Notes under the pieces: model-generated
Database searches by the model: none
What the model saw: only the letters and a program-made list of their open reading frames with translations
Told to the model about the DNA's origin: nothing
Translations under genes and position numbers: made by a program
Assembly: GCF_031455095.1 (NCBI RefSeq)
Contig: NZ_JAVDSB010000010.1
Location: forward strand, 1-64,000
Direction: 5' to 3'
Length of the DNA: 64,000 bases
From: Paenibacillus_E qinlingensis_A
GTDB taxonomy: Bacteria > Bacillota > Bacilli > Paenibacillales > NBRC-103111
In this document: piece after piece, positions 24,737 to 33,495 of the stretch
Layout of the letters: each line of letters starts with the position of its first letter
Position numbering within the stretch: position 1 is the stretch's first letter

Positions 24737-26525
24737 CGTGTTCCTCCTTAAAGATGGGTATGTCGAAGCTCACGCTGGTACCCAGTCCAGGACTACTTGT
24801 GATCGTTAAGCCACGATACGTGTCAGGAAGGGATGGGTAGTAAAGCTGAAGGCGCCGCTGCACGTTGGAAATGGCCATGCCTTTTCCTTTGGGGGATGGA
24901 ACAGATGAGGATGATGAGCCTACACGCATGGCTGCGCCACCGCGTTCGATCGACTCCTGCACCGCTTGAAGCGTCTGTTCATTCATCCCCGGACCATCAT
25001 CACATACCGTGATGCGGAGCCCTGTCGTTTCTATAGGTGACGGTTCCACCCGGATCGTGATTAAGCCCGTTCCTATTTTCCCCTCCAACCCATGCAAAAT
25101 CGCATTCTCCACCAACGGCTGGATCAGCAACTTCGGAATGTGGACAGGGCCATACACATCTTCGCTGTCAATATTCCATACAAGACGTGAACCGAATCTC
25201 ACACTCATAATGCTCAAATAACGCTTGATATGCTCCAATTCCTCATCCAACGTGACCCATACATCCTTATTAGGGTTACCGATCACATAACGAAATAAAT
25301 CGGACATGGCAACCACTAGATCAGCAAGTTCCTCTTCATCTTTCTCTTGGAGGGACCAGTACAGGGCTTCCAACGTGTTATATAAAAAATGCGGATCAAT
25401 CTGCGCTTGAAGAGCTTGCAGCTCTGTGCGGCTTTGAATCATTTCTTTCTCATACACCAGTTTAATAAGCCGATTGATATTGTCTACCATCTGATTGTAG
25501 GTCACATTCAAATCATTCAATTCCGTGGTGTAAGACGGTGTCAAATTCGGGGTCAATACCCCTTGCCTTGTATTTCGCATCGCTCGCATCAGCCGAAGAA
25601 TCGGCCTGGTAATCATCGAGGAAAGCAGAAACGATAGAATAATGAAAAGGACTAATCCGATAGCTCCAGATACGATAATCGCCCAGCGCAACACAGAGAT
25701 CCCATCGGTAATATCACTTACCGGATACAGAATCATCATCGTCCAGCCCGTCTGCTCTGAGAGCTGTTTCACCAGAATGTACCGTCTCTGCTCTAGCGTA
25801 ACCTGCTGGGCATCGGTATGCATGAGTGAGCTTATGCCCCCAAGTGCTTCGCCCTCGGAAACAATCGGCCTAGCCGAGCTGTCGGCTAGCAGCATCAATT
25901 CGCGATGTCCCGTATCGGGGAGCTGGTTTTGGAAATCGAAATAGCTGCGATTCATTCGCACCATCAAATACCCGCCATTCGAGAACCATCGATCAACTAA
26001 ATTGATCCGACGAATGGCGAGCACGGTTTCTGGATATTTCGGATCACTCCCGATCCAGATCAACTTGCCCTTTTCTTTATCCGCCTGTTCGATCCAATGG
26101 GGCTCGATGAGATCTGTCAGCTTTTGCTCATCTAACGGAAACATCCGCGCAAACCCCGTCGTATACAGCTCTACGTTGCTAACACCGCTGTAGGCTTGAA
26201 TGTGATTGGCGATTTTCAAAAGCGACTGACGTTCGCTGAAGTCGGGTGCCTTCCCTTGAACCGAGGATAAAAACAATTGCTGCAAATACACATCATTGAC
26301 AGCCTGTAACGTCAGCGTATCGATTTGTGTAATGATCGCTTCCAGCCTGCCGTTGGCTTGACTGGCGATTTGCTTCATCTGCGTCTCCGCCTTCGTATTA
26401 AGGAGGGTTGACACCGAGTTATACGTAATAGCGCCTGCGCAGATCAGAACGATAATCATCACAGCTATGAATCCCGCAAGCATCTGATTGCGCAATGTAT
26501 TCCAGTTAGCCACCTTCTGCCACAA
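24702..26525 (-). CDS. YesM-type sensor histidine kinase
   Basis: This 607-aa protein starts at a TTG with AAAGGGGAA 8 nt upstream. The order of parts is a membrane segment (12-34), an extracellular Cache-like sensor (about 35-280), a second membrane segment (280-303) and HAMP. A His_kinase domain follows, with the phospho-acceptor His in LQAQIDPHFLYNTLEALYW, and then an HATPase with N-box NAILHGLEGK and CDDGPGMN. It would phosphorylate the overlapping YesN-type regulator. The kinase-regulator-SBP-permease order suggests that it senses the sugar imported by the transporter. Confidence 0.92.
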   Translation of the reverse strand: MWQKVANWNTLRNQMLAGFIAVMIIVLICAGAITYNSVSTLLNTKAETQMKQIASQANGRLEAIITQIDTLTLQAVNDVYLQQLFLSSVQGKAPDFSERQSLLKIANHIQAYSGVSNVELYTTGFARMFPLDEQKLTDLIEPHWIEQADKEKGKLIWIGSDPKYPETVLAIRRINLVDRWFSNGGYLMVRMNRSYFDFQNQLPDTGHRELMLLADSSARPIVSEGEALGGISSLMHTDAQQVTLEQRRYILVKQLSEQTGWTMMILYPVSDITDGISVLRWAIIVSGAIGLVLFIILSFLLSSMITRPILRLMRAMRNTRQGVLTPNLTPSYTTELNDLNVTYNQMVDNINRLIKLVYEKEMIQSRTELQALQAQIDPHFLYNTLEALYWSLQEKDEEELADLVVAMSDLFRYVIGNPNKDVWVTLDEELEHIKRYLSIMSVRFGSRLVWNIDSEDVYGPVHIPKLLIQPLVENAILHGLEGKIGTGLITIRVEPSPIETTGLRITVCDDGPGMNEQTLQAVQESIERGGAAMRVGSSSSSVPSPKGKGMAISNVQRRLQLYYPSLPDTYRGLTITSSPGLGTSVSFDIPIFKEEHDEPIGENHSHR

Positions 26526-26688
26526 GCGGAATTCCCCTTTTCGGATATAGTAAGTGCTTTCAATATGCCAAATGATACTACATGCAAGTTAGTTTGGCTA
26601 TTAAACTATTAGTGGTGAGAGAGGAACATTTTGGAGATGCGTTAGAGGTTGCTGGCGGAGTTACGGTTGATGGGGCGCCAAAATTTAA

Positions 26689-26874
26689 TTAGTCCGATTT
26701 TGCCTAACTAAATTGAGGATTACTTGTAAAATGTGCCCAATAGTTCGATTTCGCCGAACTATTCCCCCATTTTTCTGGTTTGAATGGTTTTTCAGTCGAT
26801 TTAGTTCGGCTATGTCGGACTAATTAGGATTTCATGGTGCCGCCAATGAAATTAAGTCGGCATTTTCGGACTAA
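26689..26874. repeat. Family A palindrome module, copy 2
   Basis: Units begin at 26689, 26740, 26801 and 26852, again with exact 51/61/51 spacing and 23-bp units. It lies in the 890-bp gap between the histidine kinase and nos (26526-27415), next to the family C array. About 95 bp of GC-rich sequence (26880-26975) between them holds nothing I could identify. Confidence 0.85.
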
Positions 26875-26975
26875 TTGCGGTAGTGGGAGTTATCCGCAAC
26901 GTGCAAGAGCATGTAAGGAAGGCTGTGGTCCCTAGGCGGGAGCACAGCGGGGCTGGGCTGCGGACTTTGAGCGCT

Positions 26976-27314
26976 GTAAGTCGATTTTCTCGACTTACGG
27001 GAGCTCGACAGGCGCTTTGGCGCGCTGTAAGTCGATTTTTTCGACTTACGGGAGCGCAGCAGCCGCTTTGGCCAGCTGTAAGTCGAATTTTGAGACTGTC
27101 GATTAATTCCCAAGCGTTTACCCTACAATCGATTTTAATGAGTTAGTTCAAACCGAAAAAATACTTAATCGATTAGAAATGACTTGGCAGAACGATTCTC
27201 AGCTATTTAACGGAATTGGGACCCCTCAAAATAATTAATCGACAGTCTCATTTTTCGACTTACGGGAGCGCAGCAGCCGCTTTGGCCAGCTGTAAGTCGA
27301 TTTTCTCGACTTAC
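26976..27314. repeat. Family C array: perfect 23-bp palindromes at 51-bp spacing
   Basis: GTAAGTCGA–5 nt–TCGACTTAC units start at 26976, 27027 and 27078, with a fourth at 27292. The third is split by a 158-bp insertion. With the insertion and one 5-bp target copy removed, the fourth unit falls exactly 51 bp after the third. The 28-bp linkers are similar to one another (GGGAGC…CGCTTTGG…GCT), so the 51-bp unit is a direct repeat. Short frames on both strands across it are not genes. Confidence 0.85.
27092..27249. mobile_element. 158-bp MITE inserted in the family C array
   Basis: It has perfect 17-bp terminal inverted repeats, GAGACTGTCGATTAATT at 27092-27108 and its complement at 27233-27249. 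It is flanked by 5-bp direct repeats ATTTT (27087-27091 and 27250-27254). Removing the element and one ATTTT restores a perfect palindrome. It carries no ORF, so a transposase would have to act in trans. Confidence 0.85.
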
Positions 27315-27355
27315 GGTAGCCCCGCAGGCGCTGTGCCGCGCAGCTGCGGCCCCAA

Positions 27356-27405
27356 CCCAAAAAGCCTCCCCACCTTCACATCAAATGTGAATACGTGAGT
27401 AGGCT
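27356..27405 (-). terminator. Terminator of nos
   Basis: Nested arms AGCCT…AGGCT and TTCACA…TGTGAA around TTTGA are followed on the minus strand by a five-T run. It lies 11 bp after the nos stop. Confidence 0.75.
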
Positions 27406-27415
27406 GATCGCGCAG

Positions 27416-28504
27416 CTAGCGCTTCTTGCTGTGGTAAAAGAAATTAGGCAGCTTCACTTCGTTGGTGTAGTGCTGGTGAAAAATGTGCGTCGTCGCCGGG
27501 GACATTGGCGGAATCAGCCATGTCCAATCACCCGTAACGTCGCGGCCGCTTTTCTCTTCGTTGTCCTCGAAGCGTTTGAACTGCTTCGCCGCCGTGTGGT
27601 GATCGACGATGGAGACACCGTGCTGCGCGAACGAATGCAGCACCGCTACATTCAGCTCGACCAGCGCTTTGTCCCGCCACAGCGTCGACTCGCGTCGCGT
27701 GTCGAGCCCCATGACCGATGCTACGCGCGGCAGCATGTTGTACCTGGCCTCGTCAGCAAAGTTCCGCGCGCCGATCTCGGTTCCCATGTACCACCCGTTA
27801 AAAGGTGCCGCGGGATACATCACGCCGCCCATTTCGAGGTACATGTTCGCGACCATCGGCACCACGTACCATTGCAGATTCAGATCAGCGAAAGTCGGCA
27901 GCTCCGGGTGGGTGATCGCCACCTCCACAATCAACGCCTTTGGGATCTCGAACAACCGCGGTGCTCGCTCTCCCACTTGAAGCATGAGTGGCAGCACATC
28001 ATAATGCGTGCCAGCACTCTGCCAACCGAGTGCTTGGCATGCCTTGGTGAATTCCACTGAAACAGGATCACCAACGATGCCATCATCCGTCTCATAGCCC
28101 GCATAGCGTATCAGCTGCTCATTCTTGATCTGGACAACTGGCTTCCCTTCGCGGGTAGGCGGGAATATCGTAATGACGGGGCGGATCTTACCGCCATTCG
28201 TCGCTTCCTCAATATGCCTGAACAGCGCATCCGCCGCTGCTTCTTCCGTCTCGATATGACGAGCGTCGTATACACGAAGCGACTCCCAAAACAAACGCCC
28301 AATGCAGCGGTTGCTATTGCGCCAAGCCATTTTCGCGCCATGCGTCAACTCTTCCATCGTATGCTCATACGTCCCGTTATACTGAATGGCTTGCGCAATC
28401 TCGGCAATACGCCTAGCGATTTCCGCCTCACTTTTGCCCATTTCCGTATAGCATTCGTGTATAAAGGGGATCGCTTTCTCTAGCTGCTGGTCCTGAACTT
28501 TCAT
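27416..28504 (-). CDS. nos: Bacterial nitric oxide synthase oxygenase
   Basis: The protein is 362 aa from the ATG at 28504, which has a TTGGAGT site upstream. It is the haem oxygenase domain only, as usual for bacterial NOS. The proximal haem Cys is in AWRNSNRCIGRLFW, and the substrate Glu for L-arginine is in FNGWYMGTEIGARNF. It makes NO and citrulline from arginine, using a general cellular flavoprotein reductase because no reductase domain is fused. In Bacilli NO protects against oxidative and antibiotic stress. A small unknown gene lies 14 bp upstream and is probably co-transcribed. Confidence 0.96.
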   Translation of the reverse strand: MKVQDQQLEKAIPFIHECYTEMGKSEAEIARRIAEIAQAIQYNGTYEHTMEELTHGAKMAWRNSNRCIGRLFWESLRVYDARHIETEEAAADALFRHIEEATNGGKIRPVITIFPPTREGKPVVQIKNEQLIRYAGYETDDGIVGDPVSVEFTKACQALGWQSAGTHYDVLPLMLQVGERAPRLFEIPKALIVEVAITHPELPTFADLNLQWYVVPMVANMYLEMGGVMYPAAPFNGWYMGTEIGARNFADEARYNMLPRVASVMGLDTRRESTLWRDKALVELNVAVLHSFAQHGVSIVDHHTAAKQFKRFEDNEEKSGRDVTGDWTWLIPPMSPATTHIFHQHYTNEVKLPNFFYHSKKR

Positions 28505-28518
28505 CGGTATAACTCCAA

Positions 28519-28848
28519 TCACTTCACACTAAATTGGTCAGGAATATAGCTGATATGGGAAGTTGCGATGATCGTTAACTCGCCTTTATCCTCCGCAAAT
28601 TGAACACCATCTTCACTCACATAGAACCATAATTTCCGTGTAGGCTCATTCTCAATCTCTTGAAATACGAATACATTAAGCTCCTCTTTCCATTTCAAAA
28701 GCTCCGCAATCCGCTCCGGCTGATCAATCTGAACACGGAACAACCACTGCTCGCCTTGCTGCTCCCATGTATAGGGCACAGGCTGCTTACCTGTATCAAT
28801 AAAAGCACGACCACCAACCGCATGCTTGACTAGAAAAGTTTCCTTCAT
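28519..28848 (-). CDS. Small protein of unknown function upstream of nos
   Basis: This 109-aa protein (MKETFLVKHAVGGRAFIDTG…) has a strong GAGGAGG site before its ATG. It is soluble, beta-rich by composition and acidic, with several Trp/Phe residues. I recognise no domain. It ends 14 bp before nos begins, so the two are probably translated from one message. Membership of the same transcript suggests a role in NOS function or NO response, but this is inference. Confidence 0.7.
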   Translation of the reverse strand: MKETFLVKHAVGGRAFIDTGKQPVPYTWEQQGEQWLFRVQIDQPERIAELLKWKEELNVFVFQEIENEPTRKLWFYVSEDGVQFAEDKGELTIIATSHISYIPDQFSVK

Positions 28849-28881
28849 CGCTGCAACCTCCTCTATCTCTCCATTATCGCC

Positions 28882-29580
28882 TTATGGCAGATCAATAAGC
28901 ATGAAATGTGTATCTTCGAGCGCACGAATGGTTAACGTTGACTCTCCCTGGATACGCGCACTGTCCTTTGCTTCGAGTACCGATTCATTAGCCGAACATT
29001 TCCCACTCACCAGCATGAAGAAAATACGACGCCCCTCGCCCTGCTCGAACACTAGCTCTTTCCCTGCATCCAGTTTGCTCAAATAGATGCTCATATCCTG
29101 ATAGATTTTCGCGATGTGAGGTCCGCCTTCGGGTGTTACAACCGGTAACAGATGATTAACCATCGCCTCTGGCTCATACGTCACATTTTCAAAAGAGGGC
29201 TCCATCCCACGTTTCGCAGGCATAAACCATAGCTGAAACAGACTCATCGGTTCCGTTTCCGATGCATTATACTCGGCATGAATGACGCCGCTGCCTGCGG
29301 ACATTCGCTGTACACCATTAGAAGCCGTAATGGCTACATGGCCAAGGCTGTCTTCATGCTTAATTGCTCCGCTGAGTACGATACTGACGATCTCCATATC
29401 GCTATGGGGATGCGGGCCAAAGCCCCGTCCTGCTGCGATATCATCGTCATTGCACACTCGCATGACACCAAAACTTACATTTTCTTCATCAAAATAGTCG
29501 CCGAAAGAGAAGCTTTTGTGGCTCTTGAGCCACCCCAAATCAGTTGAATTACGTGTATTGGCCGGGAAAACTTGAATCAC
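28882..29580 (-). CDS. Pirin family protein
   Basis: This 232-aa protein starts at a GTG with AAGGAGG upstream. It is a bicupin of the pirin family: LKSHKSFSFGDYFDEENVSFG, then metal ligands in GFGPHPHSDMEIVSIVLSG and GSGVIHAEYNAS (His, His, His, Glu). Pirins bind iron. Some are quercetin dioxygenases and others are redox-linked regulators. It has no signal peptide. It is separated from the nos pair by 33 bp and could be in the same transcript. Confidence 0.9.
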   Translation of the reverse strand: MIQVFPANTRNSTDLGWLKSHKSFSFGDYFDEENVSFGVMRVCNDDDIAAGRGFGPHPHSDMEIVSIVLSGAIKHEDSLGHVAITASNGVQRMSAGSGVIHAEYNASETEPMSLFQLWFMPAKRGMEPSFENVTYEPEAMVNHLLPVVTPEGGPHIAKIYQDMSIYLSKLDAGKELVFEQGEGRRIFFMLVSGKCSANESVLEAKDSARIQGESTLTIRALEDTHFMLIDLP

Positions 29581-29703
29581 AGTAATCGCCTCCTTCTAAA
29601 GTACTTCTAGCTTAACATACTGGGGGGAGGGACTCCATGTCAGATCGGTGGCGGAACGAAGCCAGTTTTGTGACAATGGCAACGTAGGTTGCATACGTCA
29701 GTT

Positions 29704-31641
29704 TTACTCCTCCAGCATCCACTGCTCATACAGACCATCCAACTGCGCCTGTACGGCTTCCCGCTTCTCCCAGAGCTCAGCGAGCTTCGCCGGTGCCAAT
29801 GCTTCGCTTTCCTGCTGCAGCTGCTCATCCAGCGTGACCAACTCGGCTTCTACGCCAGCGATCCGCTTCTCCATAGCGACCTTCCCAGCAGCGGCTGGTT
29901 TCCCCCGCTTAGCCCCGGAAACTTCGGGCTGACTCACTTTTTCTTTTGCTTTCTCCTTCACTTTATCTGCGCCCCGACGCTCTTCAGCCCGCAATTCTTC
30001 CCGCGCGCGAAGCTCGCCGCACTTCTCTTTATAAGCATCAAAGTCACCCAAATACACGGTGATCTTCCCCTGATCTAACTCCCATATTTTACGCGCTAGC
30101 CGATTCATAAAATACCGATCATGCGTCACCGCCAGCACCGTGCCTGGGAATTCCTCCAACGCATCCTCCAGCGCTTCGCGCGATGCGATGTCCATGTGAT
30201 TCGTCGGTTCATCCAGAATGAGCAGGTTCGGTCTGCGCAGCACAAGCAGAGCCAAGCGCAATCGCGTCCATTCGCCGCCGGATAAGGAACTTACCGCTTT
30301 GAACACGTCTGCGCCATAAAACAAATAAGCTGCCAGCCGCCCCCGCGCTTCCCCTTCTTCCAGCTTCGCTTCCTCGCAGAAATACGCCAGCACGGATTTT
30401 TTATCATCCGCTGGGTATGCTTGCTGTGCCAGATAGCCGATGTCGACACGAGCACCCAGCTCCAGTTCCCCGCCATCGGGCAGCACTTCACCAAGCAGCA
30501 TTTTCAGCAGCGTTGTTTTTCCTGAGCCGTTATGCCCGACGAGCATCACCTTCTCGCCATATTCAAGTGCGCCGCTCGCCAGCCCTAGCACCGTCTTCTC
30601 GCCAAATCGCTTCGTGACATTCTCAAAGCGCAGCACCCGCCTGCCGGAACGGTCCTCCGGCTTCAAATCAAAATCAGCCGCCTTCGGATCCAACACAGGC
30701 CGCTTGAGCTTTTCCATCCGATCCAGCGCCTTCTGCATGGAGAACGCCCGGCGGAAAAACTTCTCATTCCCGCCAATACGCCCCCATTCGATCAACTGCT
30801 TGATCGTCTCTTTCATCTTTTTAATAGCCTTCTGCTGCTCTTGGTATTCCGCGAACTGCTGAAGCAGTCGTACTTCCTTCTCCTTCACATAACCTGAGTA
30901 GGAGCTGTGATACGTTGTCGACTCGCCATCTTCCAGTTCAACGATTTTCGTAACAACGAGGTCCAGAAAGTAGCGATCATGAGAGACAATGATACAAGCC
31001 CCATCATAATGTTTGAGGTATTCCTCTAGCCACTCCACGCCCGACAAATCCAAATGATTCGTCGGTTCATCCAGCAGCAACAGGTCTGGTTTACCAATTA
31101 ACTGAGAGGCCAAAGTAATCTTCGTCTTCTCTCCCCCAGACAACGAGGCGAAGCTTCGCTCATAAAACCCTTTTGCAATCCGCAGCCCATTCGCTACCTG
31201 ATCGATGCGTGCATCAAGCTCGTAACCGCCTTCGCGTTCAAATCGTTCCTGCAGATGGGCATATCGCGCAAGCAGCTGCTCCATCCTTTTCTCATCGTTC
31301 ATCACCACTGGACTCGACATTTCACGCTCAAGCTCACGCATCGTTGCGCGGCAAGCCAGCAGCTCCTGAAAGCTCGAAGCAAGCACATCATACACCGTGT
31401 AGCTTTCCCAAACTGTTGGAATTTGCGCCAAATAGCCGATCCCCGTATCTTTTCGCACCGTCAACTGCCCTTCATCAGGCTTTTCTAACTTAGAAATAAG
31501 GCGCAGCAGCGTTGATTTCCCACTGCCATTACGACCCACAAGTCCGACACGTTCCCCTTGATGGATTTCAAATGTAACATCCTCGAGTACTAACTGGGCA
31601 CCGTGGTATTTTTTTATATTTTGACCATTAACAATTAACAT
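29704..31641 (-). CDS. ABC-F family ATPase
   Basis: This 645-aa protein has two nucleotide-binding domains and no membrane segment. Walker A motifs are VGRNGSGKSTLL (about residue 40) and VGHNGSGKTTLL (about 370). Signatures are SLSGGEKTK and SLSGGEWTR, and Walker B motifs are LLLDEPTNHLD and LILDEPTNHMD. The inter-domain linker (about 255-325) and a charged C-terminal coiled-coil extension (about 540-645) are typical. ABC-F proteins bind the ribosomal E-site, and some confer antibiotic resistance by target protection. AGGAGGAT precedes the ATG. A leader ORF and terminator lie upstream, suggesting attenuation control. A housekeeping or a resistance role cannot be told apart from sequence. Confidence 0.92.
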   Translation of the reverse strand: MLIVNGQNIKKYHGAQLVLEDVTFEIHQGERVGLVGRNGSGKSTLLRLISKLEKPDEGQLTVRKDTGIGYLAQIPTVWESYTVYDVLASSFQELLACRATMRELEREMSSPVVMNDEKRMEQLLARYAHLQERFEREGGYELDARIDQVANGLRIAKGFYERSFASLSGGEKTKITLASQLIGKPDLLLLDEPTNHLDLSGVEWLEEYLKHYDGACIIVSHDRYFLDLVVTKIVELEDGESTTYHSSYSGYVKEKEVRLLQQFAEYQEQQKAIKKMKETIKQLIEWGRIGGNEKFFRRAFSMQKALDRMEKLKRPVLDPKAADFDLKPEDRSGRRVLRFENVTKRFGEKTVLGLASGALEYGEKVMLVGHNGSGKTTLLKMLLGEVLPDGGELELGARVDIGYLAQQAYPADDKKSVLAYFCEEAKLEEGEARGRLAAYLFYGADVFKAVSSLSGGEWTRLRLALLVLRRPNLLILDEPTNHMDIASREALEDALEEFPGTVLAVTHDRYFMNRLARKIWELDQGKITVYLGDFDAYKEKCGELRAREELRAEERRGADKVKEKAKEKVSQPEVSGAKRGKPAAAGKVAMEKRIAGVEAELVTLDEQLQQESEALAPAKLAELWEKREAVQAQLDGLYEQWMLEE

Positions 31642-31689
31642 AATAAAGGATCCTCCTTGGTTTGAAGACAGACCCTGACCTGCACGCAG

Positions 31690-31730
31690 CTAACACAAAA
31701 AGGCCGCAGGAAAATTCCTACGACCTTTCG
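31690..31730 (-). terminator. Attenuator-like terminator in the ABC-F leader
   Basis: GAAAGGTCGTAGGAA pairs with TTCCTGCGGCCTTTTT on the minus strand (31697-31729), ending in a T run. It starts about 20 bp after the leader ORF stop and ends about 50 bp before the ABC-F start, so a transcript from upstream must read through it. Confidence 0.7.
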
Positions 31731-31748
31731 GATCATTTCCGTAGAGGG

Positions 31749-31892
31749 TTAAGGTAGGTGTCTTTTCGTGAGTTGGTAAACCGTATGCGCATAAGTGGAC
31801 AGACCTCTCGCGTCTTTGACTTCTGCATGAACGATGCCAGCCATCGCAATGGGTAACTGGCTCACACGGTTGTTTACGAACTCTCGATTCAT
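31749..31892 (-). CDS. 47-aa leader ORF upstream of the ABC-F gene
   Basis: The ATG at 31892 is preceded by AAGGAGGTGAAGG, one of the strongest ribosome binding sites in the window. The 47-aa product begins MNREFVNNRVSQLPIAMAGI and ends YQLTKRHLP. No domain is recognised. A terminator hairpin follows its stop and then the ABC-F gene. This layout resembles leader-peptide attenuation of ribosome-protection genes. Alternatively it is an independent small protein that simply carries its own terminator. This ORF and terminator occupy most of the 371-bp gap 31642-32012. Confidence 0.6.
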   Translation of the reverse strand: MNREFVNNRVSQLPIAMAGIVHAEVKDARGLSTYAHTVYQLTKRHLP

Positions 31893-32012
31893 CCTACCTT
31901 CACCTCCTTCATATACACTCTGCTAAAATCATATCATAACCATCGGTCAATTCGCAATGGATCCTTCCGAATCTGGGCTGGCACATAAGGGGTACAAGGT
32001 GTACTGCTCCCA

Positions 32013-32774
32013 CTACATCAAGCTCCAAATCTGCTTACCCACCAACAGTACACATACTGCGATAAAAAGCGGCCGCACATACGCCGATCCTTTACGGATC
32101 GCCATGCGTGAGCCCAGAAGTGCGCCGCACACCATGGCCAATCCCATCGGGATGCCGATCCAATAATTAATGGAGCCCAGCGCCATGAACGTAATTAAAC
32201 TTGCGATGTTGCTGCCGAAATTAAGAATTTTGGCGTTGCCTGCTGCTTTGACGAAATCGAATCCGACCATCAGAAACGCGAAAATGAGAAAGGAACCTGT
32301 CCCTGGCCCAAAGAACCCGTCATAGAAGCCCAGCAGGAACGCGGCGCAGCCCATCAAGAAAGCCGTCCTCGCTGAGTACTGACTGAAGGTCGAGATGTCT
32401 CCCCAATTTTTGCGGAATATCGTATAAATCGTAATCAGAATCAGCATCACCACGACCAGTGGTTTTAGAAAATCGGAAGGAATTTGCCGCAGCACGAATA
32501 CGCCGCACACCGCTCCAGCCAAGGATAGCACGAACAATCCCCGTACCGCTTTGAGATCAACATTCCCTGTCCGCATAAATGAAATCGTGCTTGTCAGCGA
32601 CGACATCGTCCCCGCTAATTTATTCGTACCTAGCGCCAGCGCTGGTGGCATCCCTGTTGCCAGTAGGACTGGCACCGAAATAAGCCCGCCTCCCCCAACA
32701 ACCGAATCTACATAGGCTGCCAAGAACCCGCCGACGATAACGAAAATCATCATTTCCCAACTCAAATGCAACAT
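32013..32774 (-). CDS. TauE/SafE family membrane exporter
   Basis: The protein is about 253 aa from the ATG at 32774. AGAGGAG is 12 nt upstream, so a start at a nearer ATT cannot be excluded. There are about eight membrane segments in two similar halves. VGGFLAAYVDSVVGGGGLISVP and ALGTNKLAGTMSS in the first half, and YDGFFGPGTGSFLIFAF in the second, are diagnostic of TauE/SafE (DUF81). Members export sulfite, sulfoacetate or related anions. The substrate here is unknown. No sulfur-metabolism genes are adjacent. Confidence 0.88.
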   Translation of the reverse strand: MLHLSWEMMIFVIVGGFLAAYVDSVVGGGGLISVPVLLATGMPPALALGTNKLAGTMSSLTSTISFMRTGNVDLKAVRGLFVLSLAGAVCGVFVLRQIPSDFLKPLVVVMLILITIYTIFRKNWGDISTFSQYSARTAFLMGCAAFLLGFYDGFFGPGTGSFLIFAFLMVGFDFVKAAGNAKILNFGSNIASLITFMALGSINYWIGIPMGLAMVCGALLGSRMAIRKGSAYVRPLFIAVCVLLVGKQIWSLM

Positions 32775-32882
32775 GATGTGAATGAACTCCTCTTGTGTTT
32801 GAATAAGTATGGTTTGTCCAACACCTATTCTCGCATGATGAACCCATTCAGGCAAGAATTTACCTGTGGTAAAAAATAAAAA

Positions 32883-33428
32883 TTAAACCGAACGCTTCCG
32901 TAATTCATCTATAATCCGATCGACAATTAACACTGTAGGCCATTCACCTTGCAGGACAACATCCGAATTGGTCTTTACCGTCTTTTCCATTTCGAGATAA
33001 GCAGCTCTTCCCCTGATCAAATAGTTATGTAAGTCACTTTGTAATTCACTCATCCCATGTTCCTGCTCGTTCCGTAGAATGCGTCTAGCCATGGCAATAT
33101 CCAAAGGGGTATCTATATAAAATGTCACATCAATCAAGTCTTTCACAGCATCGTTCAAGTAAGCAAACGGATAATCAAGGACAATATAGTCTAGTGATTC
33201 GTCTTTTAGTAGAAGTTGAATATCTGTAATGAGAGGAGAAAGCACCCAAGCATTGTAGTCAGCCCCTGCCTCAACCCACTCGCAAATATCTGGGCAATTC
33301 TCAAACTCATAATCATCAAAATAGAGAGCTTGAGCATGATCTAATTGATGGATCAAGTGTTTGATGGTCGTTGTCTTACCTCCACCCGAAACGCCAGAAA
33401 AGGATAGTACACGAGGCTTCTTATTCAA
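32883..33428 (-). CDS. P-loop nucleoside/uridine kinase-like protein
   Basis: The protein is 181 aa from a TTG at 33428. AGGGAG is 10 nt upstream of this TTG, whereas an in-frame GTG at 33437 overlaps the site. Walker A is LSFSGVSGGGKTTTIKHL, with an acidic YFDDYEF strand and a DYIVLDYPFAY Walker B-like strand. A lid-like segment MARRILRNEQEHGMS carries Arg residues. The pattern is of the uridine kinase/AAA_33 group, transferring phosphate from ATP to a nucleoside or small molecule. The substrate cannot be named. It is followed by tauE 108 bp away. Confidence 0.7.
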   Translation of the reverse strand: MNKKPRVLSFSGVSGGGKTTTIKHLIHQLDHAQALYFDDYEFENCPDICEWVEAGADYNAWVLSPLITDIQLLLKDESLDYIVLDYPFAYLNDAVKDLIDVTFYIDTPLDIAMARRILRNEQEHGMSELQSDLHNYLIRGRAAYLEMEKTVKTNSDVVLQGEWPTVLIVDRIIDELRKRSV

Positions 33429-33495
33429 GTAAATCACACTCCCTCAGGAAAAATTATCCTTTAGCATATCATATTACTCTTTAATCTTAACAATA

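Noticed and set aside
26545..26560. cre-like site upstream of the histidine kinase (TGAAAGCACTTACT)
   Set aside because: It has two mismatches at fixed positions, including the central CG, and is too weak to report.
26871..27146. Short ORFs on both strands across the family C array
   Set aside because: They arise from the palindromic repeats, have repetitive SRKSKKSTYSA-type translations and no ribosome binding site.
26976..27314. CRISPR-like array (23-bp repeats, 28-bp spacers)
   Set aside because: The repeats are perfect palindromes, the linkers resemble each other instead of being unique, only four units exist, and no cas gene is in the window.
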